Shown here in pieces: positions 55,729-64,000 of a stretch of DNA of 64,000 nucleotides (position 1 is the stretch's first letter; each line of letters begins with the position of its first letter). Under the pieces are notes generated by a model. That model saw only the letters and a program-made list of their open reading frames with translations, was not told where the DNA came from and made no database searches. The translations under genes were made by a program, and so were the position numbers. Origin of the DNA: Halorussus aquaticus (GTDB lineage: Archaea; Halobacteriota; Halobacteria; Halobacteriales; Haladaptataceae); contig NZ_CP100400.1 in assembly GCF_024218795.1 (NCBI RefSeq), positions 1,674,001 to 1,738,000 of the forward strand. Reading direction: 5' to 3'.

Positions 55729-56487
55729 ATGGTAGCTCAGACGGAGCGAGTCGTCTCGTTGGCCCCGAGCGCGACCGAAACTCTGCAGGCACTCGACGCG
55801 ACCGACCGTCTCGTCGGCGTGACTCACCACTGCGACGCCGACGCGCCCGCGGTCGGCGGGTGGCTCAACCCCGACTACGAGGCCGTCGCCGACCGGACCC
55901 CGGACCTCGTTCTGACCGCCGACGACTTGCAGGCCGACGTCGCGGCCGACCTCCGCGAGCGCGGTCACGAGGTGTTCCACGCCGCGCCCGCCACCCTCGA
56001 CGAGGTGGTCGAGTCGTTCACCGACCTCGGGGCGGCGGTCGGACTCGCCGACGAAGGGGCGGCGCTCGCCCGGCGCGCCCGGAGCCGCCTCGACCGCGTC
56101 CGACGTCTCACTCCCGACGCCGACCGCCCCGTGGTCTACTGCGAGGAGTGGTCCGACCCGCCGATGGCCGCGGGCAACTGGGTGCCCGACGCGGTCGAGG
56201 CCGCTGGCGGACGGTACCCCTTCGTGGACGCGGGCGAGCGCTCGCGGGAGGTTTCGGCCACCGAGGTCGAGGCTGCTCGACCGGAACACGTCGTCCTCCA
56301 CGTCTGCGGGCACGGCGAGTGCGCCGACCCGGAGGCGGTTCGCCAGCGCGACTGGGCGCTCCCGGCCATCGAGCGCGGAAACGTCGCCGTCGTGGACGAC
56401 TCGCTGTTGAATCAGCCGAGTCCGAAACTCGTGGAGGGAATCGAGACGCTCGCGGCCCTGCTCCACCCCGACGCGCTCGACGCCTGA
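55729..56487 (+). CDS. BtuF-like cobalamin-binding-family protein
   Basis: The 252-residue protein has the substrate-binding fold of the BtuF/FecB group (RVVSLAPSATETLQALDATDRLVGVTHHCD ... PDLVLTADDLQADVAADLRERGHEVFHAAPATLDEVV ... YCEEWSDPPMAAGNWVPDAVEAAGG). It lacks a signal peptide or lipobox from the ATG at 55729, so it seems cytoplasmic, as in many haloarchaeal helical-backbone metal receptors. Binding of a corrinoid or metal complex is possible but unproven. A TTTAA TATA is 31 bp upstream. Confidence 0.8.
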   Translation: MVAQTERVVSLAPSATETLQALDATDRLVGVTHHCDADAPAVGGWLNPDYEAVADRTPDLVLTADDLQADVAADLRERGHEVFHAAPATLDEVVESFTDLGAAVGLADEGAALARRARSRLDRVRRLTPDADRPVVYCEEWSDPPMAAGNWVPDAVEAAGGRYPFVDAGERSREVSATEVEAARPEHVVLHVCGHGECADPEAVRQRDWALPAIERGNVAVVDDSLLNQPSPKLVEGIETLAALLHPDALDA

Positions 56488-56637
56488 GCGATGCTGTATT
56501 CCGGAGTGGCGCTCGACTCCCGAGTGACGCCCGACTCCTGCACGATGGTTCGCTTCCCGGCGACAGTCTGGCCCCGCGAGCGAGTCGTCCCCGTCCGGAG
56601 CGCAATCCCCAAGTCGGCCGGGCGTCTCTCCACGCCC

Positions 56638-57156
56638 ATGCGAGTCGGCGTCGGTAGCACCAACCCGGTGAAGCGTGACGCGACAGAATCCGCCCTGACG
56701 GAGTTCCCCGACACGGTGGTCGAATCGGTCGCTGTCGAGTCGGACGTGAGCGAACAACCCGTCGGCGAGCGCGAGACCGTCGAAGGCGCGGCGAACCGCG
56801 CTCGGAACGTTCTCGCGGCGGGCGACTACGACCTCGGCGTCGGACTGGAGGGCGGCGTCGCGGAAGTCGAGGGCACGGACGGTCTCTTCCTGATAATGTG
56901 GGCGGCCGCCACCGACGGGGAACGCGTCGGCCGCGGCGCGGGACCGCGCCTCCGTCTGCCAGCGTCCATCGCCAGCAGGGTCCGGGACGGCGAGGAGTTA
57001 GGCCCCGTGATGGACGACGTGCTGGACATGGAGAACGTCGCCGAGAAGGAGGGCGCGGCGGGCGCGCTGACCGGCCACGTCATCGACCGCGAGAGCGCGC
57101 TCCGGCAGGCGGTCGCTGGTGCGCTCGGCCCCTTCGTGACGGACCTGTACGAGTGA
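56638..57156 (+). CDS. inosine/xanthosine triphosphatase (DUF84/YjjX family)
   Basis: The 172-residue protein clears non-canonical ITP and XTP. It begins MRVGVGSTNPVKRDATESALTEF, has the acidic motifs DLGVGLEGGVAE and PVMDDVLDMENVAEKEGAAGALTG, and belongs to the archaeal DUF84 form. The ATG at 56638 fits the family start better than longer in-frame codons. It overlaps the small membrane protein by 4 nt (GTGA). Confidence 0.88.
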   Translation: MRVGVGSTNPVKRDATESALTEFPDTVVESVAVESDVSEQPVGERETVEGAANRARNVLAAGDYDLGVGLEGGVAEVEGTDGLFLIMWAAATDGERVGRGAGPRLRLPASIASRVRDGEELGPVMDDVLDMENVAEKEGAAGALTGHVIDRESALRQAVAGALGPFVTDLYE

Positions 57157-57347
57157 CCGGCTTTCTACACCGCGCGCTCGGCGTGTTCGTCCGTCTGTTC
57201 GGCGCGGCAGTCGCGGTGGTCGGCGCGTTCGTCGCCGCGAGTTCTCCCGAGGCGGGAGTCCCGCTGTTCCTGTTCGGCGTCGCGTTCGCGCTTCGACCGC
57301 ACCTCTCGGGGAAGGCGGCCGACTGGGCGAAACTGCTGCTCGACTAG
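57153..57347 (+). CDS. small two-helix membrane protein
   Basis: A 64-residue product with GTG start overlapping the upstream stop (GTGA). Sequence TGFLHRALGVFVRLFGAAVAVVGAFVAASSPEAGVPLFLFGVAFALRPH has two membrane helices and a short loop, ending KAADWAKLLLD. It is cotranscribed with the triphosphatase. No family is recognised. Confidence 0.6.
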   Translation: MTGFLHRALGVFVRLFGAAVAVVGAFVAASSPEAGVPLFLFGVAFALRPHLSGKAADWAKLLLD

Positions 57348-57357
57348 AAGAGACCGC

Positions 57358-59217
57358 TCAGTCGTCGGTCGGTTCCGCCGGGTCGGCCGCGGCCCGCGCC
57401 TCCTTGCTCTCCTCGACCGCCGTGGTCAGCGAGACGTTCAGCCAGAGCATCGAGGCCACGCCGCCGACCAGCGTCACGACGTTCTTCACCGCGTGGTCGA
57501 GGATGGCCGCGCCCAGCGCGACGCTCCACCCGAGCGGCGTCAGCGCGACCACGAGCAGGGTGAACGCGCCCTCGTAGAGACCGACGCCGCCCGGCGACAG
57601 CGGCAGGACCTTGGCGAGGTTGCCCACGCTGACCGCGAAGAAACACACCGCCGCGAGCATGGGAATCGGGAGCGTGACGCCCGGGAACGCGCTCAGCACG
57701 AGCAGCGCCGTCACCACGTCGAGGGTCCAGATAGCCAGACTGCTCGCCCCCACCGTGAGGAAGGCGCTCCGATTGCCCGCGACGGTCTGGACGTCGCCGG
57801 TGAACCGCTCGACGACGCCCGCGACGTAGTCGGCGTACGAGTCGCTACTGAGTCGGGAGACGACCTCGCGGACGAGGTTGCGGTCCGACCGAGCGCTCGC
57901 CACGATGGCCACCACTGCGAGGATGGCCGCGAGTCCGACGCCGCCCGCGACGTAGAGGGCGGTCTGTCCGGCCGCGCCGTACTCGCCGCCCGAGGCAGAC
58001 GCGCCCCCGGCGGGCGGCGACCCGAACAGGGTCGATTCGAGTCCGGCGGTCGCGCCCGTCAGCGCGAGGCCGATGAGGACGACGCCCGCCAGCATCGTGA
58101 TGGTCAGCAGGTCGAAGACGCGCTCGACCGCCAGCGAGGCGAACCCCGTGGGGTAGGGAATCGAGCGCCGTGCCTTCACGACGTACGCGCGGACCGCGTC
58201 GCCTGCCCGCGCGGGGAACACGAGGTTGCCGGTCTGACTGACGAAGATGGCTCCCGTCAGGAAGTTGGCGTCCTCGGTGTAGCCCAGTTCTTCGAGGATG
58301 TCGCGGTAGCGCGTCCCGCGCAGGGGCCACGAAATCGCGTAGACGAGCGCGGCGAGACCGACCAGCACGGGGTCGGCCTGACTCATCCGGGTCAGTACCT
58401 CTCCGAGCGGGAGGTACTGTCCCATCAGGATGACCGCGATAACGGTCAGGAAGATGCCCGCCGCGATGGAGACGCGCTTGGTGATGCGGGGTTGGACCGA
58501 GAACTCCCACCAGCACCGCATAATCTGGCTCCCCATCCCGAACACGTCCCGGACGATGTCGACCTTCGAGTCGCCCTTCGGCGTCCAATCGACCGCGAAC
58601 TCCTTGACGTCGTAGCCCCGGCGCTGGGCGCGCACGAGGACTTCGGTGTCCCAGAACCAGTGTTCGTCTTCCACCTCGTTCAGCACGTCGAACAGCGCGG
58701 TTCGGTCGAACGCCTTGAACCCGCACTGGTGGTCGCGCATCTCCGACCCGAGGAACGTCCGCGTCAGGCCGTTGAACCCGCGACTCGCCACGTCGCGCTT
58801 GGCGGGCCGGTCGGCCTGCTCGCCGGGCATCCAGCGCGACCCGGTGGCGAAGTCGTACTCGCCCGACCGGACGCTCTCGACCAACTCTTCGAGGTGCTTC
58901 ATGTCGGTTGCGAGGTCCGTGTCGAAGTACACCAGCGTGTCTCCGTCGGCGGCCTCGAACGCGCGATTCAGTGCGCCCCCCCGACCCAGTCGCTCGTCGC
59001 TGTGATAGTGCCGGACCCGCGGGTCGTCCGCGGCCATCCGGTCGGCTATCTCCGGGGTGCGGTCGTCGCACCCGTCCTCGGCGACGATGACTTCGAACGT
59101 CCCCGTGGGGAGGAATTCGCCTAGCGTGGCGAGTGTCGTCTCGACCGTGTTCTCGATAGTGGCCTCCTCGTTGTAGGCCGGAAGGACGACGCTCACCTCG
59201 ACTGCACGACCGCTCAT
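57358..59217 (-). CDS. aglD: AglD-type glycosyltransferase with flippase-like domain
   Basis: The 619-residue protein has an N-terminal GT-A family 2 domain (VSVVLPAYNEEATIENTVET, VAEDGCDD, and YFDTDLATD, the metal-binding motif; residues 1-230). A C-terminal multi-spanning flippase-like domain (about 260-600) follows. In Haloferax AglD adds the final mannose of the N-linked pentasaccharide onto dolichol phosphate, which this fusion fits. A TACTTAGG TATA about 27 bp upstream suggests a leaderless start at 59217. Confidence 0.9.
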   Translation of the reverse strand: MSGRAVEVSVVLPAYNEEATIENTVETTLATLGEFLPTGTFEVIVAEDGCDDRTPEIADRMAADDPRVRHYHSDERLGRGGALNRAFEAADGDTLVYFDTDLATDMKHLEELVESVRSGEYDFATGSRWMPGEQADRPAKRDVASRGFNGLTRTFLGSEMRDHQCGFKAFDRTALFDVLNEVEDEHWFWDTEVLVRAQRRGYDVKEFAVDWTPKGDSKVDIVRDVFGMGSQIMRCWWEFSVQPRITKRVSIAAGIFLTVIAVILMGQYLPLGEVLTRMSQADPVLVGLAALVYAISWPLRGTRYRDILEELGYTEDANFLTGAIFVSQTGNLVFPARAGDAVRAYVVKARRSIPYPTGFASLAVERVFDLLTITMLAGVVLIGLALTGATAGLESTLFGSPPAGGASASGGEYGAAGQTALYVAGGVGLAAILAVVAIVASARSDRNLVREVVSRLSSDSYADYVAGVVERFTGDVQTVAGNRSAFLTVGASSLAIWTLDVVTALLVLSAFPGVTLPIPMLAAVCFFAVSVGNLAKVLPLSPGGVGLYEGAFTLLVVALTPLGWSVALGAAILDHAVKNVVTLVGGVASMLWLNVSLTTAVEESKEARAAADPAEPTDD

Positions 59218-59595
59218 TATCGAATTGAGACAGTCCCACCGCCTAAGTACCTTCTGCTCCGTTCCAGACGCTTCACGCCTCTAGGCCGGTCCTTGCGGCG
59301 TCGTTCACGCGTATTCACGCGGAAACGGTCCGTGGAGTGGAGTTGCGACGACGTTACGCTCGGTAATCCCGGATTATTCCGAACTGCTCGGACGAGAGCG
59401 GCGATCGACGCGTCACCGAGGCCCCCGACCTCGGGTCGAACCGGTCGCCGAAACCCCCGATTAACCAGCTGTACCAACAGGCCCCTCGGGGGTGGTTTAT
59501 TTCAACTATATATGGATAGAAATCGCAAGAGGGCTGCGTGTTAACTCCACGTACCAAATCCACTAAGGCGGTTTCCGACCAATGGAGAAATAGTC
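59218..59595. other. 378-bp intergenic region
   Basis: No gene is evident. A CCCCTCGGGG-type hairpin near 59481-59492 is followed by an AT-rich run (TTTATTTCAACTATATATGG near 59499-59518) that could be a second promoter. The 59561 area carries CCACTAAGG, a TATA for the gene at 59596. An open frame of 69 codons on the minus strand lacks haloarchaeal composition. Confidence 0.45.
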
Positions 59596-59838
59596 ATGAG
59601 CACGACCGCAACTGCTGGCACGACCGCCCTGACCGACAAACAACAGCGCATCCTCCAGTTCCTCCGGGAGAAGGGCCAGATGAAGACGTACTTCAAGTCC
59701 CGACTCATCGGCGAGGAACTGGGCATGACCGCCAAGGAAGTCGGCGCGAACATGACCGCCATCGCCGACGGCGAGTTCGACGTGGACGTCGAGAAGTGGG
59801 GCTACTCCTCCTCCACGACGTGGAAGGTCACGACCTGA
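59596..59838 (+). CDS. small winged-helix-like protein (DUF7123-like)
   Basis: The 80-residue protein contains LTDKQQRILQFLREKGQMKTYFKSRLIGEELGMTAKEVGANMTAIADG and ends WGYSSSTTWKVTT, a winged-helix pattern conserved among haloarchaea (often named DUF7123). The N-terminus is Thr/Ala-rich. It is likely a DNA-binding regulator; target is unknown. It is monocistronic, with its own TATA-like site upstream. Confidence 0.75.
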   Translation: MSTTATAGTTALTDKQQRILQFLREKGQMKTYFKSRLIGEELGMTAKEVGANMTAIADGEFDVDVEKWGYSSSTTWKVTT

Positions 59839-60011
59839 CGGCGAGGTTCGACTCGAACCGGTTTTCGGCCCGGTCCACGCGTTCGGCCCGGTCCGGAGAC
59901 TCGACCAGACGGAGACGCTGCTGGCACGCGCTCGGGGGAGTGCGGTTTCCGGTCTCTCGATGCTATCGTCCGTCCCTGACCCGTCTCGCTTCTTATTCGG
60001 TACGTACCCGC

Positions 60012-60884
60012 TCACAAGTCGCGCCACGACCGGTCGGCCGACCATCCCAACCACTCTTCGGCCTTCCTCGTGTCGATGAGGCTCTCGTACCCCTCGAACG
60101 ACTCCCGAACCTCGGCGTCGTAGCGGTCCGCTAACTCGGAACTCGGCGCGGCCACGGTCGTGTCGCGGGCGGCCCCGAAGAACACCTCGTGGCCCGTGAA
60201 GTCGGCTTCCAGCGCCCGAACTGCGAGGGCCACCGCGTCCTCGACGTGGAGGTAGGCGAACAGGGTCTTGCGCGCCTTCCGGAAGAACCCGGCGTCTCGA
60301 ACCGCCTCCGGCGAGCGGTCGGCCTCCGCGAAGACGGTCCGGAGTTGCGCCTCGCCGGTCACGAGCGGAAACCGGAGCGACGCGACGGTCCTCGGCGCTC
60401 GTTCGCGTCGCCCGAACCCGTCGGCGACCGCTTCGGCGACTTGCTTGCCGAGACCGTACGGGTTCGACGGCGTCAGCGGGTGGGTCTCGTCCACCGGGAG
60501 GAAGCGCACGTCCACCTCGTCCTCGAAGCCAGCGCCCATCGCCGAGAGGCTAGACGCGAGTACCACCGTCTCGACGCCGAGCGCCTCGGCGGCGTCCAGC
60601 ACGTGATACGGGGTCTGGGCGTTGCTCCGGAAGGTGACGTGATCGGGGGTTTCGTCGGGTCGCGGAATCGTCCCGAAGTGAGCCACGGCGTCGGGGTCCG
60701 CCCGAGCGAGCGACCCGTACACCTCGCCGGGGTCGAGGAGGTCGGTCCGGAGGTACTCGTCGGCGACCGACTCGCGGCGCTCGCCCCGACTCAGATTGAC
60801 CGTGTGGTGTCCGCGCTCGGCGAGTTCCGCGAGCAAGGCGGAGCCTAATTCGCCGTTCCCGCCGGTGACTGCGACGGTGTCCAT
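60012..60884 (-). CDS. NAD-dependent epimerase/dehydratase family protein
   Basis: The 290-residue short-chain-type protein has the NAD-binding motif TGGNGELGSALLAELAERG and the catalytic Y-x-x-x-K as NPYGLGKQVAEAVADG. Sugar-nucleotide epimerases share this pattern; no sugar operon is adjacent, so the substrate is open. It is monocistronic, facing the protein at 60965-61579 in the same direction. Confidence 0.85.
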   Translation of the reverse strand: MDTVAVTGGNGELGSALLAELAERGHHTVNLSRGERRESVADEYLRTDLLDPGEVYGSLARADPDAVAHFGTIPRPDETPDHVTFRSNAQTPYHVLDAAEALGVETVVLASSLSAMGAGFEDEVDVRFLPVDETHPLTPSNPYGLGKQVAEAVADGFGRRERAPRTVASLRFPLVTGEAQLRTVFAEADRSPEAVRDAGFFRKARKTLFAYLHVEDAVALAVRALEADFTGHEVFFGAARDTTVAAPSSELADRYDAEVRESFEGYESLIDTRKAEEWLGWSADRSWRDL

Positions 60885-60964
60885 AGAGAGAGAACGAGTA
60901 CGAACGTCCGAAAAGGTACGGAATCTGCGGGGCTACACCCTCGTGCTTCGGGACCGAGCGGACC

Positions 60965-61579
60965 TCACGGGTCGAACGAGATGAAGCCGTCGGCCTGCGT
61001 GGCGAACGTCGCGGCGTCCTCGCCGAACGAGTCGGCGTACCTGACGAGCAGGGTGATGACCGTCTCGGGGTTCCGGACCGCGTAGCCGTCCTCGCGGTCC
61101 AACAGGCCCGCTTCTTCGAGGTCGGCGGCGTACTTGCTCACGGTCGGTCTCGACACGTCCAACGCCTCCGCGAGGTCGCTTCCCGTCGCGTCAGGGTCGC
61201 GCAGTAACTCGATGAGCATCCCGCGGGGCGTGTCCCTGCGGAGATAGCCCAACGCGACTTGCTCGAACGAGGCGAACTGCTCGGCCGGGTAGAACCGCCG
61301 GTAGTCGCCGTCGCGGCGACTCTCGACCACCTTCGATTCGAGTAACTGTCGGAGGTGGTGCTGGGCTTCCCCGGTCCCCAGTTTGAGGTCGTCACGAATC
61401 TTCGAGAAGTGCGCGCCCGGCGTGGTGGCGACGTAGCCCGCGATGGCGTCGCGGGCTTCGCTCTCGCCGCCGGTTTCGTCGTCGCCGCCGAACTTGGTCA
61501 GCGGCGTCGCGGCCCCGAGGACCGCGAACCGGCGAAGGGTTGCCCGCTTATTTTCATCCACTTCGGAGCGCTCAACCAT
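60965..61579 (-). CDS. transcriptional regulator with two winged helices
   Basis: The 204-residue protein has one winged helix at about 45-100 (IAGYVATTPGAHFSKIRDDLKLGTGEAQHHLRQLLESKVVESRRDGDYRRFYP). A second lies at about 118-160 (GMLIELLRDPDATGSDLAEALDVSRPTVSKYAADLEEAGLL). This tandem is typical of haloarchaeal regulators. The N-terminus has a short hydrophobic stretch (AVLGAATPL). Target genes are unknown; the epimerase just downstream is the nearest candidate. Confidence 0.82.
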   Translation of the reverse strand: MVERSEVDENKRATLRRFAVLGAATPLTKFGGDDETGGESEARDAIAGYVATTPGAHFSKIRDDLKLGTGEAQHHLRQLLESKVVESRRDGDYRRFYPAEQFASFEQVALGYLRRDTPRGMLIELLRDPDATGSDLAEALDVSRPTVSKYAADLEEAGLLDREDGYAVRNPETVITLLVRYADSFGEDAATFATQADGFISFDP

Positions 61580-61683
61580 CTACAAGAAAATGGTCGTGGT
61601 CGAAGATTAAAACACCTTCGGCTTGCGAGACGGTCGCACGGGTGAGGTATCGGGGACGGGCCGGAGAGAGGCCACCTCGCCGG

Positions 61684-61866
61684 TCAGGGGGAAGTCGGTG
61701 TGTCGTCGTTTCGGGCGTCGGTCACGATTCGCATCGGGACGCCGCCGCAACGCCGACAGTCGTCGCGCCAGTCGTCGTGACCCGCGCCGCAGTGAGCGCA
61801 CTCGTAAACGCTCTCGACGTCGGGACCGTCGAGCGCGTCCTCGACTGCGCTCCGGAAGTCACTCAT
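61684..61866 (-). CDS. short zinc-finger protein
   Basis: A 60-residue product with two CxxC pairs (CAHCGAGHDDWRDDCRRCGG), a typical haloarchaeal small zinc finger. It abuts the 82-residue zinc-ribbon gene (1-base junction at 61866-61867) and is probably cotranscribed. Role is unknown; such proteins often bind nucleic acids or partner proteins. Confidence 0.65.
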   Translation of the reverse strand: MSDFRSAVEDALDGPDVESVYECAHCGAGHDDWRDDCRRCGGVPMRIVTDARNDDTPTSP

Positions 61867-62115
61867 TCACGGTCCTCTGTCCGTCTCGGGACCGCCGAGC
61901 GACAACGCCACGGCCCACCCGGCGCGTTCGACCAGCGCGAACTCGTCGTGGACGCTCACCGAGAACACCGTTTGACAGTCGGTACAGGCCGGATTGGAGC
62001 GGTCGATGCGCTCTAATTCCGACCCGCACTCCGGACAGGTCAGGTCGGCGACGTTCGATTCCGTGTCGCTACTACTCGTCGGGGTCGGCTCTTCGATTAC
62101 GTTCTCGCGTGCCAT
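61867..62115 (-). CDS. short zinc-ribbon protein
   Basis: An 82-residue acidic protein with a C4 zinc ribbon (CPECGSELERIDRSNPACTDC, residues 26-46) and a following beta segment (QTVFSVSVHDEFALVERAGW). It is cotranscribed with the zinc-finger protein at 61684-61866. Family is not identified. Confidence 0.62.
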   Translation of the reverse strand: MARENVIEEPTPTSSSDTESNVADLTCPECGSELERIDRSNPACTDCQTVFSVSVHDEFALVERAGWAVALSLGGPETDRGP

Positions 62116-62264
62116 GGTACGACAGAGCGGCGCAGACCCGACGGTGAAGTCGGTTCGCCGCGCTACTCGTCACCACTCCGGAGGACGAGTAATAATTTTC
62201 CTAAAAATTACGGATAGGTTCGTCGGAGGCTACGCACGTTTCGGAAAACGAAATGTCGTGGGGG

Positions 62265-63422
62265 CTACTTCTCTAGCTCCGCGTCCATCTCGGCCTGCAC
62301 GTCTTCGAGGTCGGGGTCCTCCTCGTCCATCTCCTCGATGACCTCGTCGGCGCTCTTGATGTTGGCGGGGTCCTCGCCCTCCTTGATGGCTTGGGCCTCC
62401 TTCTCCATCGCTTCGACGTCCATCTCGGCCTCCTCGTCTATCTGACCCAGAATCTCCTCGATGTTGTCGAGACCGATGAGTTCGCGGGTCTCGGCGTCGA
62501 AGTCGAGGCTGTCGAGTTTCTCGCCGTCGGTCTCCACGTCGCTCCCGGTCAGGTGCTTGCCGTACCGACCGACCAGCGACGAGAGTTCCTGCGGGAGGAC
62601 GAAGGTGGTGGACTCGCCCTGACCGATGGATTCGAGCGTCTCCATGCCTTTGTCGATGACCGCTCGCTCGCCCATCGACTCGGCGGACTTCGCGCGGAGG
62701 ACGGTCGAGACCGCGTCACCCTGCGCTTCGAGAATCTGGCTCTGCTTCTCACCCTGTGCGCGGATGATGTTCGACTGCTTGTCACCTTCGGCGGTCTCGA
62801 TGGCGCTCCGTCGCTCACCCTGCGCCTCGAGAATCATGGCGCGGCGCTTCCGTTCGGCGGAGGTCTGCTGCTCCATCGCCTGCTGGACGTCCTTGCTCGG
62901 GTTGACTTCTCGGACTTCGACGCTCTCGACGCGGATACCCCATTCGTCGGTGGGTTCGTCGAGTTCGCGGCGGATTTTGGCGTTTATCTCCTGTCGCTTG
63001 TTGAGCGTGTCGTCGAGTTCCATGTCGCCCAGCACGGCGCGAAGGGTGGTCTGGGCGAGGTTCGAGACGGCGCGCTTGTAGTCTTCGACTTCGAGGAACG
63101 CCTTCTTGGCGTCCATGACCTTGATGTAGACCACGGCGTCGGCGGTCACCGGCGAGTTGTCGCGGGTGATGGCCTCCTGTCGGGGCACGTCAAGTGTCTG
63201 GGTTCGCATGTCGAACCGGTGGGTCGCGCTCACGAACGGCGGCACGAAGTTGATACCGGGTTCGAGGAGTTTCCGGTACTCGCCGAACACCGTCAGTGCG
63301 CGCTTCTCGGTGGCGTCGACGATTTCGACCGACTGCCAGATGGTAATTACTGCCAGTGCGAGTACCAGCAGGGCGACTATCGTGAAGCCACCGACCGCGG
63401 CGGCCTGTAGTGGAACGAACAT
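62265..63422 (-). CDS. SPFH/stomatin-like membrane protein
   Basis: The 385-residue protein has an N-terminal membrane helix (AAVGGFTIVALLVLALAVITIWQ), then an SPFH domain (about 30-210, EKRALTVFGEYRKLLEPGINFVPPFVSATHRFDMRTQTLDVPRQEAITRDNSPV). A long coiled coil (about 205-270, rich in QGEK repeats) and an acidic tail follow. Family members form membrane microdomains and often pair with NfeD-type proteins, as here, where an NfeD gene is directly upstream on the same strand. Confidence 0.9.
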   Translation of the reverse strand: MFVPLQAAAVGGFTIVALLVLALAVITIWQSVEIVDATEKRALTVFGEYRKLLEPGINFVPPFVSATHRFDMRTQTLDVPRQEAITRDNSPVTADAVVYIKVMDAKKAFLEVEDYKRAVSNLAQTTLRAVLGDMELDDTLNKRQEINAKIRRELDEPTDEWGIRVESVEVREVNPSKDVQQAMEQQTSAERKRRAMILEAQGERRSAIETAEGDKQSNIIRAQGEKQSQILEAQGDAVSTVLRAKSAESMGERAVIDKGMETLESIGQGESTTFVLPQELSSLVGRYGKHLTGSDVETDGEKLDSLDFDAETRELIGLDNIEEILGQIDEEAEMDVEAMEKEAQAIKEGEDPANIKSADEVIEEMDEEDPDLEDVQAEMDAELEK

Positions 63423-63493
63423 ACTTGGTCTGTTAGCAAGAATGAATGTTAAGCGTTCCCCTCACGACCGCCGTTCGGCCGACGGAATTTTCG

Positions 63494-64000
63494 TCAGGCC
63501 CCCTCGGTGTCGGTCTCGCGTTCGGGTTCGGCGTCGGTCTCCACGTTCTGTCGGTCCTCGCGCAACTCCCGGTCGATGGGGTCCTCGATGGCCTCTAGGG
63601 CCTCCACCTTGACGACGTTGCCGCCGCCGGGGTCCACGACCATCACCTCCGTCCCTTCCGGAATCTCGCCGTGGATACTCCGCGCGGCGTAGTACGGGTT
63701 GAAGCCGCCTTCGTGGAGTTTTATCTGTCCGTCCTGCGTCGTGACCCGTTCGGTGACGCGACCGGTCTGGCCCTTGAGCGAGTCGGAGTCCCGGGTTCGC
63801 GCGACTCCCTTGCCCCCGTAGAGGTCGAGTTCGCGGTAGGCGTACAGCGAGGCCGCCCCGAAACCCAACACCAGCGCGGCCAAGAGGAGCGGCGAGGCGG
63901 CCGGACCGAGAAGTAGTCCGACCAGTCCCGCGAGAACGAGTGCGACGCCGAGGACGACGAAGTGTGCGCCCGGAATCAGCGCCTCGGCGATAGCGAGACC
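63494..64000 (-). CDS. NfeD family protein, partial at the right edge
   Basis: The minus-strand frame is open from the edge: residues GLAIAEALIPGAHFVVLGVALVLAGLVGLLLG (two membrane helices) lead into an OB-fold NfeD C-terminal domain (GQTGRVTERVTTQDGQIKLHEGGFNPYYAARSIHGEIPEGTEVMVVDPGGGNVVKVEAL). The start is beyond 64000. NfeD proteins are partners of SPFH proteins; the adjacent gene is such a protein, 71 bp downstream. Function: membrane-microdomain maintenance or protease partner, by analogy. Confidence 0.88.
   Translation of the reverse strand, partial: GLAIAEALIPGAHFVVLGVALVLAGLVGLLLGPAASPLLLAALVLGFGAASLYAYRELDLYGGKGVARTRDSDSLKGQTGRVTERVTTQDGQIKLHEGGFNPYYAARSIHGEIPEGTEVMVVDPGGGNVVKVEALEAIEDPIDRELREDRQNVETDAEPERETDTEGA

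Noticed and set aside
59354..59563. 69-codon minus-strand frame upstream of aglD
   Set aside because: It has a mixed composition without haloarchaeal acidity and overlaps promoter-like AT-rich DNA.

Overview
The window is about 64 kb of chromosome from a halophilic archaeon (class Halobacteria). The evidence is the high GC, strongly acidic proteins, haloarchaeal information-processing genes (TFB, Rpo12/RpoP, L37Ae, prefoldin beta, Pcc1, TruD, Pth2, non-discriminating AspRS with GatB, TopA, SMC/ScpA), archaeal lipid and coenzyme A genes (GGGP synthase, pantoate kinase, phosphopantothenate synthetase), AglD-type N-glycosylation, a HalX response regulator and many TATA boxes 25-32 bp upstream of start codons, as expected for leaderless mRNAs. 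The genus cannot be fixed from the sequence alone. I see no rRNA, tRNA, CRISPR array, transposase or replication origin.

Layout. 1-3.4 kb: minus-strand translation/transcription cluster (L37Ae, RpoP, Pcc1, prefoldin beta, DUF3194) with small membrane and zinc-ribbon proteins. 3.4-9.5 kb: TruD, a 590-bp gene-free stretch with two inverted structured repeats, Pth2, a Yip1-like membrane protein, dcd-thiR, two PRC-barrel paralogues and a methyltransferase. 9.8-13.9 kb: an archaeal DUF protein divergent from a double-domain SagB-like oxidase, then thi4 and cspA. 14-19.2 kb: a two-ring AAA ATPase with a degenerate second ring, the archaeal CoA pair and an FNT channel. 19.2-27 kb: an accessory stretch with a UPF0175/PIN pair beside a vestigial copy of the aspS 3' end, then aspS, GGGP synthase and a large standalone restriction-methyltransferase protein with an AT-rich specificity region. 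27-35 kb: TopA, MATE exporter, a Tat-exported lytic-transglycosylase-like protein, a response regulator operon and GatB. 35-43.4 kb: coiled-coil protein, smc-scpA, MTA phosphorylase, SMR pump, phosphoribosyltransferase and PhzF. 43.5-50.9 kb: small membrane proteins, PEP synthase, a lipoprotein and two early shikimate enzymes. 51-54.4 kb: a lower-GC cassette of an ABC ATPase with a damaged signature motif followed by a pentapeptide-repeat ion channel, next to a beta-class DNA methyltransferase. 54.5-64 kb: TFB, BtuF-like protein, YjjX/DUF84, AglD, regulators, zinc-finger proteins, and SPFH and NfeD proteins at the right edge.

Functional links. The non-discriminating AspRS and GatB belong to the indirect Asn-tRNA route. 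ThiR and Thi4 are regulator and probable target in thiamine synthesis. Pantoate kinase and phosphopantothenate synthetase are consecutive CoA steps. SMC and ScpA form the condensin core. The least ordinary items are the ABC-ATPase/pentapeptide-channel pair, the exported muralytic enzyme in an organism without murein, the inverted structured repeats near 5 kb, the mosaic restriction protein and the aspS 3'-end duplication.
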